Shown: positions 1 to 12,600, counted from the first letter of the stretch. The stretch: DNA of 64,000 bases from Nymphaea colorata (GCF_008831285.2 NC_045138.2:3574143-3638142); one strand, 5' to 3'. Notes: generated from the sequence alone by a model not told the origin. Made by a program: numbers and translations.

Positions 1-262
1 CTAAATATCTCTAAGTGAATCAGGATATAGGCTGCATGCAGCCATTTGGAGGAACATGATTATGCAAGTTTTCAGATTCAACTCACTTTTTGAACATCCA
101 ACCAAAAGACCAACTTTAATCGGATCCCAAAATGGCAATTTAAACATGCAGTATGTGTGTAATTAACCTAAACTTCAGTCAATTGTCAAAAACTGAATAT
201 GTGCACACATTTAACAACTTCGAGTACCAAACAACAATGATGAAGAAGTAAGAGGAAATTAC

Positions 263-2212
263 CCTTTCAAATGAAGATGTCTCATTCACCTCGTGGAGGT
301 CAGGACTAGCATCTGCATCTATACTAGTGGCCAACCCTGTCAACTCTGACTTTTTGGCTGTTGACAGCAATTCTTCGGTCAAAGAAATGACCTACATAAC
401 CAGCCAGTTTACCAGAAACATCAAAAAACCAAAACACTGACCCAAATTTACTAGCTAAATTGAAGAAAAAAACAGATGTGAGCGGAACTTAGGATTCGAG
501 TGAGAAGGGAACATCTGTAATAATGGATGGAGCAAGCAGGCAGTCGATCACAAGAACATATCACCTGCACATGAACCAAGATAGAATGATGGGCATCTTG
601 ATGTAGTGCGCTATGCCACTAGAAACCACTAAGGTCCCATGGCCAAAGCCACAACCGTGAAAACGCTCACCTTGAAAATTCAAAGCCCAAACAAAGAAAA
701 AATAAAAATGGAAATCCGTGCAGAATTTTCCCATGTGGCCATGCATCTCAATCATAGTACCCTGCTTAAACAACATCAACAATTCCTCAACAGGAGAAAA
801 GCAAAAACCAAAATTATTATCCATGCACAGAGTCTCTTCCTTCTTTCTGCTTTTTTTGAGAAATGGCAAAAACGTACCACTTATTGAATGTTAAAAGTGA
901 AAAATACGAAAAGTATCCTGATTTTGGCCTCTGTCCCAACGATATCTTTATAACAAGGGCTAATCACCAGTTGTTCCAAATGCTAGTGTGAAACCAAAAT
1001 TTGAAGCCCAAACTATTTGAAAATGAAAAATGAAACCCATTAGAGCTTGTCTTCAAATGCAAGCCTATCATAACTTATGGAAAACCATACATAGACCAAA
1101 AACAAAGCCTTCCAAAACAAGCACACGAGTGAGATGCTGTCTGTGTAAAGGGTTAGTTGTCAATCAAGTGACTCTGGCTCAAAAAAAGCTTGCTAGTTGT
1201 TACCAATTCAATAACGATTTTTCAGTCGAGGCCAATTCTTACACTTGAAATGAGGAGCCCTCAAAAGTTCAAAAGTTGTTATCAAACTACATGATCATGT
1301 TAAAGGCAAACCACCATGACCGCATTTTTCATACAGCATTCGCCTGGTGCACATTTCTATAATTCCGAATGTGTGAAAGCCACCAGGAGTTAGTTTAGAA
1401 GAGACTTAGTCTGATGCACCTCTTAAACGACAAAGATACCTAGTGTTTTTCATCCTAAAACATATATAGAAACCACTCCACCGAGACCGTCAAATGTGTT
1501 ATTATGTTAGAGCAGATTGGTACAAGTGCAAAAGCACTACACAATTTTCTCATTGGTTCCCATTCTGACATCGTCTAACAAAGAAGCGGCCATAGTTGTC
1601 CAGTTCAAGTAAAAAAAAAAAAAAAATTGTGAACAGAGGAAGTTATGTGACGAAAAGCAGAAACACAAAATCTAATAGAACAGAGGGCAAAAAGCAGAAT
1701 AAGCGCTATCTCACCTCTTGGAGTTCTTTCTCCATGTCTCTGTACTCGAAATTTTCCGGATCATCTTCTAAGAGCTTTTTCACCTGTTTGTTTTAAGAGG
1801 TCAAAAAGAAGGAATCATGTTATGAAATCGCATGTCGCAAAAATAGAGTAGAAAATAAAAATTGAAAAGGCTTCTTGCACCAACGAATCTGTTTAACTCA
1901 ATTGTTTAAGAAAGTAAACGGACGAACTGAAGTTTCACCGTGGGCAATAAGAGGAGGAAAGGTAAATAAAAAGAAAGATAGAGAAACAACAATATGAGAC
2001 TAAATATTGCACAACGAAAGCCCCTCCACCTAGCAAACAAGAGGCCAAATTGAGAATCCTAAGTTGAAGAGTGAAGGGAATGAATGATGAATCCCCGGAC
2101 AAAACCCCCAACACCTCAAAATACGTAAATAAGTATCCCAGAGTGGGTAATTTTCCTTCGGAACTACCCCACGAAAACGAAAGCAGAGAGTCGATTCCGC
2201 GGAAGGTTTCAA

Positions 2213-2251
<39 letters not shown>

Positions 2252-2322
2252 ACCTGGTGGAGTTGTTCCTTGTAGGTGGAGAGATTCGAGGCAAGCTCGT
2301 CGATGCTCAGCTCTTCACTCAT
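263..2322 (-). CDS. SPF30: SPF30/SMNDC1-like splicing factor, N-terminal part (3 exons; gene continues off the left edge)
   Basis: Three coding exons can be joined on the minus strand: 2254-2322, 1715-1783 and 263-391 (69, 69 and 129 nt, all phase 0). They give 89 residues that start MSEELSIDELASNLSTYKEQ, continue with an acidic helix containing DDPENFEYRDMEKELQE, and end near ETSSFER. This is the N-terminal region of the plant survival-of-motor-neuron-related splicing factor 30, as I know the family. SPF30 carries a Tudor domain that binds dimethyl-arginine on Sm proteins and helps assemble spliceosomal snRNPs in the nucleus. The Tudor exons are not in the window. Splice sites read CAG|gtgatc, GAG|gtgagat and AGG|gtaatt. 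The ATG at 2322 is chosen because it is followed at once by the conserved block; the upstream open frame has no family similarity. Intron 1 begins with a (CT)n tract. Confidence 0.9.
2216..2249. repeat. (GA)17 microsatellite at the SPF30 intron 1 donor
   Basis: A perfect GA repeat. Read on the gene strand it is a (CT)n tract beginning at about intron position +5, immediately after the 5' splice site of SPF30 intron 1. Confidence 0.95.
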
Positions 2323-2601
2323 TCTTCTTCTTCCTCTTCTCTGTCTTCCCCAAAGTCGAAACCCTCGAAGCAGAAGAGGAACTATTGGGGCTCCCCGGCC
2401 CTTCTTCGCTTGACACAAAGGTGTCTGTCCATTTTGGATGACCCAAAACAAGTCAATAAATGGATCGGATCCGATCTGACACCAGAGAATGCAGAAGCGT
2501 TTAGAAGTGGACGCCTGCTCTGCGGCCAAGCGCAAACATCTACTTGGGGGCATGCTTGCTCCACAATGGGATTTAATTCCATGCTACATGAAAATAAACA
2601 G

Positions 2602-2650
2602 TGGCCGTGGTGGATGGAGCCATGATTGGTGTGGGCAATTGCCCACACCA
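2602..2650 (-). repeat. Palindrome-ended dispersed repeat (family B), single copy
   Basis: Positions 2627-2650 are a perfect 24-base palindrome centred on GGGCAATTGCCC. It is preceded by GGTGGATGGAGCC, which reads as the GGCTCC(G)CC-type end seen beside the related palindrome near 48.7 kb. It lies upstream of the SPF30 start, so it may sit in the promoter. Confidence 0.55.
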
Positions 2651-3235
2651 GTCTCTTAAAATGTCTTTACTTTTAAATGAGCATCTTTAAACATCTGTCT
2701 TATATATGTATGTAAGTGCTCCATAAGATATGAGTATTTTTGTGTCTCTCCATCCACCTTCTTAGGTTCAATATTAAGTATTAATAGAGCAAGAAGCTCA
2801 ACTAGAAAGATTTAGTTGTATAAATGTGATCAACGTATTCAAAAATTTTGGAGTTGACATAACATTCGTGCTTCTTCAATGCATATATTTGAATTTTTTT
2901 TATAGAGATTTAGGATTAAGAAGATGGCCTTTTTCTGCTTATAAAATCTTAGCTATATGTGGAGGAAATATTTTCCTGGTTCTAAGGTTTTAGGCACAGA
3001 AGAAACATCCAAGCAGTTAGTTATGTCGAAAACGTATAACCACGCTTGAGATATTTCGCCAAAGTAATCACACATTATCAACTGTCCATATGATCCAAAC
3101 AAATTAGATCCTATACTGTATTTGTTAATCTTGTATAACTTTTTGAAATTTCACAGTTCCCATGGGATTATATAAGCATACTGGACATTGATTTGAACGC
3201 ATCATTCTTTTAATGAACTTTTAGTGTTTGAAAAG

Positions 3236-3525
3236 TAGGCATGGGCATCGAGTTGGCCTGGCCCGATACAGAGTTAGGCTCCACAGCTTGGGCTCGGCCC
3301 AACACCCTAAACCCAAGCCCAAACCTGGCCTGGCCTGGTCCGGTTAAAATTAAAAAATATTATTTTTAATGTGAAATAATATATACATATAACTATTATG
3401 TATATATATAATTATATCAATAAAAATAATATTAAAAGTACTTTATCGATAGATCGAGCCAAATCAGGTTTAGTTGGACCCACCCTGGTCAGCCCGACTA
3501 ACATATGGGGCTGGCTCAATGCCTA
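3236..3525. mobile_element. Small TIR element, family C, copy 1 (MITE-like)
   Basis: The left end reads TAGGCATGGGCATCG. The right end, reverse complemented, reads TAGGCATTGAGCC, so the termini are inverted repeats over the first 7-9 bases. The core is AT-rich with GGCCTGGCC and GGGCTCGGCCC blocks on the left. A second copy with the same order of blocks lies at about 10415. It has no coding capacity. Confidence 0.6.
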
Positions 3526-5139
3526 AATTAAAAGGAAGGACGGATTTATTCCTTGAGCAATAAACTAGGATCATATTGTTTCGTCAATTGCTTACAGGAG
3601 AGGGATGGATTTAATTACAATAAATTAATCTCTAAGCTTCTTCCTCTCAAAAAGGCCACTCTTAAAAGAATAAAACTTGGTGGTCCGGTGCCCCGCATGT
3701 GATCTAGCACTATCGTCACACACGAGTGTGACAAAACAATAAAAGAAGAGGTACAGAAAGACTCCTCGCTTAGTTTTGAAGTATTTGACTTGATATTAAA
3801 CAGGAAATGCGTTTCGTGAAGTGCATGTTATCGCCTGTATCAACTAAAGTCCTCTCTCTCTTGTGCCATCTTGAAATTGTTGCATGATATTAACAGATTA
3901 GACTCCTTGTTTTATATTTAAAGTGCCGGCTTTGTTAATTAATTTGGTGCCCTCCTTTCACGTTTCTTGCAGGATTTTGACTGCCATTCTCAAGTTTGAA
4001 CAATATTGTGGAGCCTTAGTTGTGAAGATCTCATGCACAAAAGCGTTTTTAGATCGAATATGCCCAAAGGCCATGAACATTCTTAAAATTCTTCATGAAA
4101 AAAATCACAAGTCTCGTGTTCTATTAATGTCATGCCATGAGTAGTATAAGCAGCATATATAAGAGGAATAAATACCCTTCTTGGAGTTCTGAAATGCATA
4201 TGGAACTACCCAGGGCATTGGGCCGACCTGATAAAAGTCGGGCCCCGGTTGAAGATATCTTACAATCTCGAATATGAGATTAAACTTTTCAAATTGGAGC
4301 GTTACCATCCACTCTCATTAAGACACACACATTTACTCATGTGGAATCTTAGGTCCGAATATTGAACCATTAACTGATACCACCTTGAATATTATGTTTC
4401 ATTATCTTAGATACATTATAAGAAGGAGAAAACTTTGAAGTAAATTAGATCCCACAAAATGAAGCAAACAATTTGATAACACCCAAATTTTATCTCTGGT
4501 AACACAAAACTAGGAAGCAAATCTTATCCAAATGAGAACCAATTTTCCCTTGCCCAAGGCAAATTTATATAGATAATCTCTGTATAACAACCATAAAGTA
4601 CTAATTTGGGTCCTTTTTCCATAGAAGGCACGCGCTTGCTGAAAATGGCCTAGCTTTGATATATCCTCACTGTGCCCTGGTCCCTCCTAGCTAACTTGAG
4701 CTTAATTTTTTGGATCTTTCTCCACTCTTGTGACTTTCTCCTCCCTTGCTCCTTTTCCTCTAACTGGGATCTGCTTTCTCCAAGTTTAGCAATGATTTTC
4801 ATAAGGAGACAAACAGGAAACTCATTTCACTGTATTGACTATGAGGCGCATGTTAGGTTGGCTCAATATAGATATATGCACTCTTCACATAATATTCACA
4901 TGTTCAATGTATCATTCCCTTACCTGGCACATGGTAACGTATAATTGCACTTTTTCCTCTTCTTTTCTGTTTTCTCTTGTCCATGAACATGACATTTTTC
5001 AAAGATGCTTTATAATGTCATGACTCTTTGTGGGCAGAAGAAGCAATTAAACCGGTTAGGTTTGGATCGCACGTTAACTTCGTACTTCCTCGTCCACTTG
5101 TACTACCAGTTACTTTCCTTTTCAACGTTGTTTTCTTCT

Positions 5140-5340
5140 CTGGGCAGAGGCGGAGACAAGGTAGGGTCTGCTTGGACCTTGGCCCTGTTTCAATTTTTTT
5201 AAAAAAAAAATTACATGTAAATTTTAAAAAATTTCACTTGTTTTATATAAAAATTTTGAAAAATGATATGTTGGCCCTAGTCAAAATTTAAAAACTTTAA
5301 TTCGACCATCTCATGAAAAAATTGTGGCTCTGCCCCTGTT
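5140..5340 (+). mobile_element. Dispersed element, family A, copy 1
   Basis: The copy starts near GGGCAGAGGCGGAGAC and runs through an A-rich block, ACATGTAAATTTT, TTTCACTTGTTTTA and AAACTTTAATTCGACC, to GTGGCTCTGCCCCTG. The same ordered blocks recur at 11612-11815 (plus strand) and 47043-47215 (minus strand). A fragment is at 6029-6108 (minus). It has no open frame and is a short non-autonomous element of unknown class. Confidence 0.65.
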
Positions 5341-5608
5341 CGTAGGGATTTGTACATGTTATACCTGTGATGGTTAGAAATTTCCTACGCACATTTGGAA
5401 ACTTTAATTCGACCATCTTATGAAAAATTTCTGGCTTTGCCCCTGTTCGTAGGGATATGTATGTGTTATACATGTGATGGTTAGAAATTTCCTACGCACA
5501 TTTGGAAACTTTAATTCGACATCTCATGAAAAAATTCTGGCTTCGCCCATGTTCGTCTGTACATGTTATACATGTGATGGTTAGAAATTTCCGATGCACA
5601 TTTGGAAA
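5293..5608 (+). repeat. Three-copy tandem repeat, period 107 bp
   Basis: Units begin at the word AACTTTAATTCGAC at 5293, 5400 and 5507. Each runs through TGGCTYTGCCC, GTTCGTAGGGAT, CATGTTATACATGTGATGG and GGTTAGAAATTTCC to GCACATTTGG. The third unit lacks a few bases after GTTCGT. The first part of each unit is the 3' end of family A element copy 1, so the array arose by tandem duplication of an element end plus its flank. Confidence 0.9.
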
Positions 5609-6028
5609 CGTGCATGAATGCACAAGAAAGTAGATATGCTAGCATGGGTAGAAAATAACACTTTTGACTTAAGAACTAACTTGTTGATATTAGCAACTAT
5701 TTTTCCACGTTTTGATTGATTGATGGCTGGTTACAATCAAAGAACCTTTTTCCTTTTCTTGGGCTTTTTTTTTTCATTAATTGTTGTTATATAAGAACAG
5801 CTTAAAGCAATTTAGGAAATAAAAAATTGTTGGTAATTGCAATATGAGGTAATTGGTAGCTCATTCTTTTAAATTTGTAAGCAGAAAAAGAAGCTCCAAA
5901 ATGAAATTTTCCTTGTTGTTAGGCTGTGGGGTGAAGAAAAAAAACAGGCATGATAGTACCAGTGATGATTTAGAGTTTGAATGGGGCGGCCCAGCCATTC
6001 TAAGCAGTCACTTTCACGCTTCATAGTC

Positions 6029-6108
6029 AGCGGTGGAGCCAGAAATTTTTTATGAGCGAACTGAATTAAAGTTTTTAAATTTTTTACTAGAGAATTAGTA
6101 TGTGCCCC
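6029..6108 (-). mobile_element. Family A element, fragment
   Basis: The reverse complement matches the 3' end of family A: GCGGTGGAGCCAGAAATTTT, then GAATTAAAGTTTTTAAATTT. Only about 80 bases can be aligned. Confidence 0.5.
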
Positions 6109-7032
6109 TCTTTTGCCCCCTCATGCGCAAGAATCGGGGCAGCATCCTCATCCCGCTCCTCCGCTCAGCAACTGCATGGAACGCCACCCGCACCCACAAT
6201 GGAGGAAATGCAAGTGAGGCCATGCTCTCATTCGCTCACTTTAAATAGAAACAATCTGCCTACCAGCCATAAACCCAAAACGAATATGCCAAAATGGCAA
6301 TAAAAGCACTGCAACACAATTCAATGCTCAAGCCTTTGGTGCAGTTGAGGCTTTGAGATAGTAATATATGTGAAAAGAATTCAATGATTTCGACGAGCTT
6401 ATGTACCCGTGTCTATATTATATTACATGTTTAGCGACAGTATTCATTAAAATGTCACTAATTTTGCGGGCAAAGAAAATCCTTGCACCGACGGTAGCAA
6501 TGGAATAAGATATACACATTGGAGGGGAAAAGATAAGATAAGATTATAGTATAGTATAGTATCCCACATGCGATAGTACAGTAGTCCAAATCGGATGTGT
6601 GGGACTTAGTTCAAGCATGCACGCCACTCACCGCTATTGGCCCGCACATAGTGATGTTCTTCCTTTATTGTTCCTCTGTTTTTTTTTCCCCCTTTCCCCG
6701 GAAAGACTATTGATGTAGATGAGGGTAAGGAGGTTCTTTCACCAGCAACTATTAACATTTGGTTACTTCTAATCTTAAATTCAAAAGTTTGATTTGACAT
6801 GTTTTGGTTGATGTGACATAAAAATTTTGTTAATCAAACTAAAAATATTAAGTGGACACTTGAAAATTCTAGTTTGGCCTTTTAAAAGGTGACAAAAGAG
6901 TATAGCTTGCTCCGATATCAAACCACATGTGACTTGGACTCGGATTGGCAAATGACTGGGTCATTGGGTAAATGATTTAACTATTCAAATAAACCTAATG
7001 TATTTTTTGTTGCAGTTGAATTGGTGATCCCA

Positions 7033-7113
7033 AATGAGTCAAGTTCTACCTCACTCAAACCTTGTCTTGTGGCGAATGAGTCAAGTTCTACCTCACTCAA
7101 ACCTTGTCTTGTG
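7033..7113 (+). repeat. Near-perfect tandem duplication, period 42 bp
   Basis: The 39-base unit starting AATGAGTCAAGTTCTACCTC occurs at 7033 and again at 7075, separated by three bases. There are no differences between the copies, so the duplication is recent. Confidence 0.9.
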
Positions 7114-7359
7114 ACTGTATTTGTGGGTGATCTGAACCGACTTGAGCGAACCCTGAGCCAATCCGGCTAGTTTGTCAACCATGGACCAAACTAGATGAAA
7201 GATAATCAAGCACGCCCCATATAGTGTTTGTTCAAGCAAAGGAGAAGAAATTGTTAAATCAGTACTCCACTACTGTTCCATCACTATATCTTTATGTTTT
7301 TATACGTAAGAAAAGTCACGCATGACCATGTCCAAGTAACAAATGTCAAAACAAGTTGC

Positions 7360-7793
7360 ACGCCGTAGTTCAGTCAGCTCAAACTCAGCTCGACTAATAA
7401 AACCTCGAACTCAACTCGGCTTGAGCTCAAGAATAGCGCGACGGAAGCCGCTCGAGTTCAACCCGACAGTTACGTGTTGAGCTCGAACTCAACTCAATTA
7501 AGGCTCGACAAACTCATTTGAACAGAATTGATATTCATCATTACATGTTGAGCTCGAGCTCGACAAACTCGTAAACTCGTTTGAATATATCGACTTGATT
7601 AAGGCTCGACAAACTCGATCAAAGCTCAGACTCTACTTGACAGTTACATGTTGAGCTCGAACTCAACTTGATTAATTGAATGAGTCAACTCATGAACTCG
7701 ATTGGTTAAGCAAATGACTTGACTCGAACTCATTTATGAGCTAAGCTTTAACGAGTCGAGCTCGAGTAGGAAGACTCGTTGTTCACCCCTATT
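7360..7793. mobile_element. CTCGA-rich dispersed element
   Basis: About 430 bases built of CTCGAACTCAACTCG-type words with internal repeats: 'aaggctcgacaaactcg' occurs at about 7500 and 7600, and 'acatgttgagctcga' at about 7545 and 7647. It ends in GACTCGTTGTTCACCCCTA. The same word set occurs in the element at 8501-8832. It is noncoding. Confidence 0.55.
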
Positions 7794-8500
7794 GGTTAAC
7801 GGCCAAACTTGGCTAAGAACCAAATTCAACCACAACCCCCAACCAAAGAACCAAACCAAATCAGAAATCCACTTATCAATTTTGAACATAAATAACTTAG
7901 AACTCACTTATAAGTTCTTGAAGATTTCTCATAATCTTGAACATAATGATATTAATAGAAATTCAATACCTTCACTTTAGCTTCTAATAATCTGTTCAAG
8001 CCTGCAGTGGGCATTCATTTTGACCCAACTTTTGGGGCCAAGACGATGACTACGAGTGATATGCATTGTTTGCAGTACCTCTTTTGTTGATCTTTTTCTT
8101 GGAATGGAACGTAACATTTGGAAAGGTTGCAGTCCAATCAAAAACACGTCACTGTTTCATATGCACCATATAAAGATGTAAGCGAATACCTAACTGAAGA
8201 CTAAGCGGCATTCATTCTTTTTTCTGTTTCTTCAAACACGTAATGTTTTTCCCGAAACTTTGGTCGCACTTCTAAGAGTGAAAGCGAAACAGCGAGACAT
8301 GTTAGCAGGACATTGGTGATCACTTGAAGACAGAGACATGTTGGGTTTTCTGCAGGACACGAAGTGGGGAGGGGTCCATCGATTGAAATGCACTGTCTTT
8401 TCCCCTTTTCACACCTCCAACTTCTGGTTCTATCTTTTATTGGTTGGTTTCTCATGTCGCATGCATGCACGACATTTTCACTCGGCCTTGACTTGCCTTG

Positions 8501-8832
8501 TAGGGCTGCACAACGAGTCGAGACTCGAACTCACTCGAAAAAACTCGGCTCCTGTCGAGTTCAAATTTACGAAGACACTCCAAACAATAAACAACTAGAG
8601 TTCGAGTTTTAGGAATTCGACTTGACTCGCAAACCGTTACTTTATATAATATTGCCAAAACCGGTTTCATAAGTTACACAAGTTAATGCTTATACGAGTT
8701 GACCGAGTTAATGCTTACACGAGAGATAAAGTTAAACGAGTTAAAGGGTTAAACGAGTCAAGTTCGAGCTTGCTATAAAAAGCTCGAGTCGAGTTCGAGC
8801 CGAGTTTTAGCGGAGGCTCGTGTGCAGCCCTA
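8501..8832. mobile_element. TIR element with TAGGGCTGCACA termini (hAT-like non-autonomous)
   Basis: The left end is TAGGGCTGCACAACGAGTCG. The right end, reverse complemented, is TAGGGCTGCACACGAGCC, so the termini match over at least 12 bases and more with one indel. The inside is made of CTCGAACTCG-type words and a degraded GAGTTAATGCTTA(T/C)ACGAG direct repeat. The length of 332 bp and the TAGGG end suit a small hAT derivative, but no clean 8-bp target duplication is visible. Confidence 0.65.
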
Positions 8833-10412
8833 GATATGCCTAAAGTGGTTTTGACTCGCCTAATTCAGCTGTTACATTATGGTTATTTGATTCTCCAACT
8901 ATAGTGTGAAATAAGGGGGAAAAGAAAAAATAACAATGGGCAAAACCTAGCTTTGCTTCCCGCTTAAACCTGGTTAATTTGCCGTATGAACTCAGCAATC
9001 AAAATCAGACCATCTATATAAAAACAATATACAGTTAAAAAAATCGTACTATAAAATAGTAGCCGACATTTTGTCGCACGGGAGAGGAAGAGAGAGAGAG
9101 AGAGAGAGATCATGTGACTTCACTGTTCCCACGTGAAATCATCATCTTTTTTTTTTTTTCTCTCTCTATTCCTTCATCTTTCTTCTTCTCTGTCAATTTC
9201 AACATTGGAAGAAGAAGAAAAAAAGGGAGCCTCCTGTGTTGCATGTGACAGAACTATTGGTAGCAGTAATGGCGAGACGTGGTTTTTGCAACTCCCTTCT
9301 TCCTCCTAGCCGCCATTTAGGTTCCTTTGCTTGCTTTTATCTGAGATCTATCCGGCTTTCAAGTCCAACTCCCGAATCTCAAATCTATGGATGGATTTGA
9401 AATCCACGTTAAGAGTGGATGAAGAAATCATAAATTAATAAAACCAGGAATTTCAGTTTTTTTTTTTTTTTTATTTCAGATCGCATCAGATCTAAAATCT
9501 GTGACTGTGAGGAATCAAACACAACCTTAATTGACTTGTTTCGAAAATAGTTCGGCTTTCAACTACCGGACACGCGCGTTATTATGGCGGGTTTGATAAC
9601 TTTTCTTTGATGTGACAAAAGATCTTTCATGGAATCTTTATCTCATGTTCCTTAAACCAAAGACTTTTTTTTAAGTCTAATGATTCATTTGAAATCCTCA
9701 TTTTACTTTTTTTGTTCGTTGTAAAAAAAAAAGTCTGACCTGAGATCAAAGACAGAGAAAGAAAGAGAATCTCAAATATGATCTTAAACGGTAAACCTCA
9801 AATCCTAAAGATCTTACATAAATAGATAAAGGGCACCCTTTTATGGTATGTTTGATTCCCCACGAATCTAAGGTTCGAGAAGCTGAAATAAATCCACACT
9901 TTAACTTTAAGACTCCATTTGATGGCAGATAAACAATTGGAATGGTAAATTTACCACGGAAAAAAATCCATGATAAAAAGTCGGAGCGGTCAAAGGGTCC
10001 AACTTTTTTGCAGGATAAAATTACCGTCATCTATTTATTTCAGCAGGTTAATTTTTCTTGTGTTTGTTTTGAAAGTGAAAAGCAGTACAAAAACATTAAG
10101 TTTCTCCTGGTAAAATCTATTGAATTTCAAATCCTGAGATTTGCGGTAACCAAACACAACGTTCGTGACAAAGCATTGGGGTGTCAATCCTACTAAAAAT
10201 TAAAGACAATTTGGAAATAAATGGCATAAGGTAAGGGTCTGTTATGCATATAGTCAACAAACGACATTACAATTTGTGCAAATAACCCTTACCTTCTTTG
10301 CCGTTCACGTGTTTCTCCTATCTTTAATTTTATTTTGTGGAGAGAAAAAGTCCAAACCCCACACATTTTCCCTTGTTAAATAATGCAGATGATGGAGAAC
10401 GTCGTGGGTAAG

Positions 10413-10665
10413 CCTAGGCATCGGGCCAGCCCTGCCTCGTAAAGAGTCAGGCTCGACACCCGAAACCTGGGCCCGGCTCGGGCCCGACCAGATTAAGTTA
10501 AAATATACATATTTTTAATGTAAAATAATATATAAATATAATTAATTGTAATAAAATATTATAATTATATATAAAAATCAATAAAATATGTATTTAAAAA
10601 AAATCTTATCGAGTCGAACCAAGTTTAGTCAGGCTAGCCTGGGTAAGGAAATCTCAATTTTCACT
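10413..10665. mobile_element. Small TIR element, family C, copy 2
   Basis: It begins CCTAGGCATCGGGCC and contains GGGCCCGACC, then TTAAGTTAAAATATACATAT and TTTTTAATGTAAAATAATATAT, then TTATCGAGTCGAACCAAG. These blocks occur in the same order in copy 1 at 3236. The right terminus is less clear than in copy 1. Confidence 0.55.
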
Positions 10666-11611
10666 AAATCCTGCCTCGTTCACCCTTACCACTTTGGACA
10701 AATCGAAATATAAAGAATAAATGCCGAAACTATTAGGCCTGCTTCATGTGGGTAATTGTTTTAATTAATCATAATTAAGACGTTTTCATTTGTTGCATGG
10801 TTTTCGTAACACTTTGTCTTACCTTTTTTTGTTGAGCAAGCAAACATTGGGGGCAAGAAAAAGGCCTATAAATTAAAATAGATATTATTTAGAAAGCAAA
10901 GTTATGAATGAATTTGTAGTTAAGTTTCAAATGCAAATAAAATAATTATGGGTTGTTTGGAAGACACATTCATCTAATCCAGTTTTGTAAGTACTTGGTT
11001 TTTAATGAGTTTTCGAAGCAAAATTTGTACCCAATTTTTATTATAAACAACCTCAGGTTTCCAACTCCTTCTTACAAAACCCAGTTTTGTCAAAACTGGG
11101 TTTGAGGAAAACCCAGTTTTATAGGCACTCAAACACTCTAAAGACATGGTTTTTGCACTCTAACGCCTTTAATTTAACTTTAAAACCGGGGGTAATTGGA
11201 TGACACCCTCATCTAACCCAATTTCATAAAGCTTAGTTTCATGAAAACGAAGTTCTTTAATGAGTTTTGAAAACTTGGTTTATTTGTTTAGATGACACAA
11301 TCAAATCAAGTTCTTTAATGAGTTTAGTTGGGTGTTTTTTTTTGCTCTCCTTTACAACACTAACTTTTGTTGAGATTGAGTTTTCTTTAAACCCAGTTAT
11401 TATGGGACAAAAACGCTTCAAAAACCTAATTCTGGATGCAAAACCAAGATTTGCTTCAAAAAAGTTGATCAGGATGTCATCCATAAACCCATAAAAATTT
11501 TGTTGCACCACAAAAAATGACATTGGAAAAAAAAAAAAGAGAAAAAGAAAGAGATACATGTTCATGGTTTCTAAACAGGACACATGTCTTAACTAGCGTT
11601 GGTTAACTCCA

Positions 11612-11815
11612 GGGATGGAGCCAAAGGAGGGCCCACAGGAGCCCTGACCCTCCTTAAAAAAAAAAAACAAAATAAAATAAATTACATGTAAATTTTAGAA
11701 AATTTCACTTGTTCTTACATAAAACTTTTGAAAAATGATATTTAAGTCTCTGTCAAAATTTAGAAACTTTAATTTGGCTTGGCTCCCCTCTTAAAATTTT
11801 CTGGCTCTGCCCTTG
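11612..11815 (+). mobile_element. Family A element, copy 2
   Basis: It has the same ordered blocks as the copy at 5140: GATGGAGCCA, an A-run, ATTACATGTAAATTTTAG, TTTCACTTGTTCTTACATAA, GAAAAATGATATTTAAG, AGAAACTTTAATTTGGC and TTTCTGGCTCTGCCC. Confidence 0.65.
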
Positions 11816-12431
11816 ATGAACTCAAAGGACACCACCTTTAAAATGTTGGAGGTAATTGTAACTAAACTACACTGATCATCATCTGTTTGTAAAATCCCCG
11901 AACATTTCACAACTAGATTAATTATGGTAACTAAACTATGATTGGCCGTGAAATATGCAGCTCAAATTTGTTGAAACTTTCTCTACATTTTTTTCACAAT
12001 CATAATACTAGTTAATCCTGTGGATGCTGGTGTCCTTGAATCAAGACTAAGAAGAAATGAAGCTCAAATAGTTTATGATCAATTATCAGCTGACTCTCAA
12101 ATCTTATATACTACATATATGCGTCGTGCTTGATCTTACAAATTCAGTCACGTAAGCTATATAATATTTAGAGATAATATCAGTTGTCGTATTCAATAAT
12201 CATAGTATAACTTATTCTTACAACATGTTTTTTATAAACCAGAAGCGTTTATTTACTAATAACTCAACACGAGTGCAACAACAATCACGGCATGAAAACA
12301 AGTCATTACCCACTAAAAAAAAGGAAGTGGAGCTCATGTTTCTCCCTTTCTATTTTTTTTTTCTTTATTTATTTAATAGTGATTGGCAGCCCTAAACCAG
12401 TTTAGAAATTTGATTCCTAAGAACTTTAGTT

Positions 12432-12600
12432 GTACCACATTGAGTGGTAAGGTGGTCAACTTCTTAAAAAAACTTGTGTTTAAACCTTAAAGCGGTCAGG
12501 GGATGTCCATTTTGTCATTCAGCTGCGGCATCGTCCCCTTTTTGGGGCTGGGTAATGGTGTCATTCTGTCATTATACTCTCTCCACCCCCTTTATTTTTT
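12432..12600 (+). mobile_element. tRNA-derived SINE-like element, copy 1 (degraded)
   Basis: The head, GTACCACATTGAGTGGTAAGG then TGGTCAACTTCTT and TAAACCTTAAAGCGGTCA, matches block for block the head of the element at 48917 (ACTGAGCGGCAAGGTGGTCT, then TTAAAGTGGTCA). The B-box word is decayed here. The right end merges into T-rich sequence and a microsatellite. Confidence 0.45.

Noticed and set aside
561-869. 102-codon minus-strand frame inside SPF30 intron 2
   Set aside because: It overlaps an intron bounded by well-supported exons, has no similarity to SPF30 or any family I know, and the opposite strand is equally open.
2071-2625. 184-codon plus-strand frame over SPF30 exon 1
   Set aside because: It runs through the GA microsatellite (RERERERE) and is antisense to the conserved SPF30 N-terminus.
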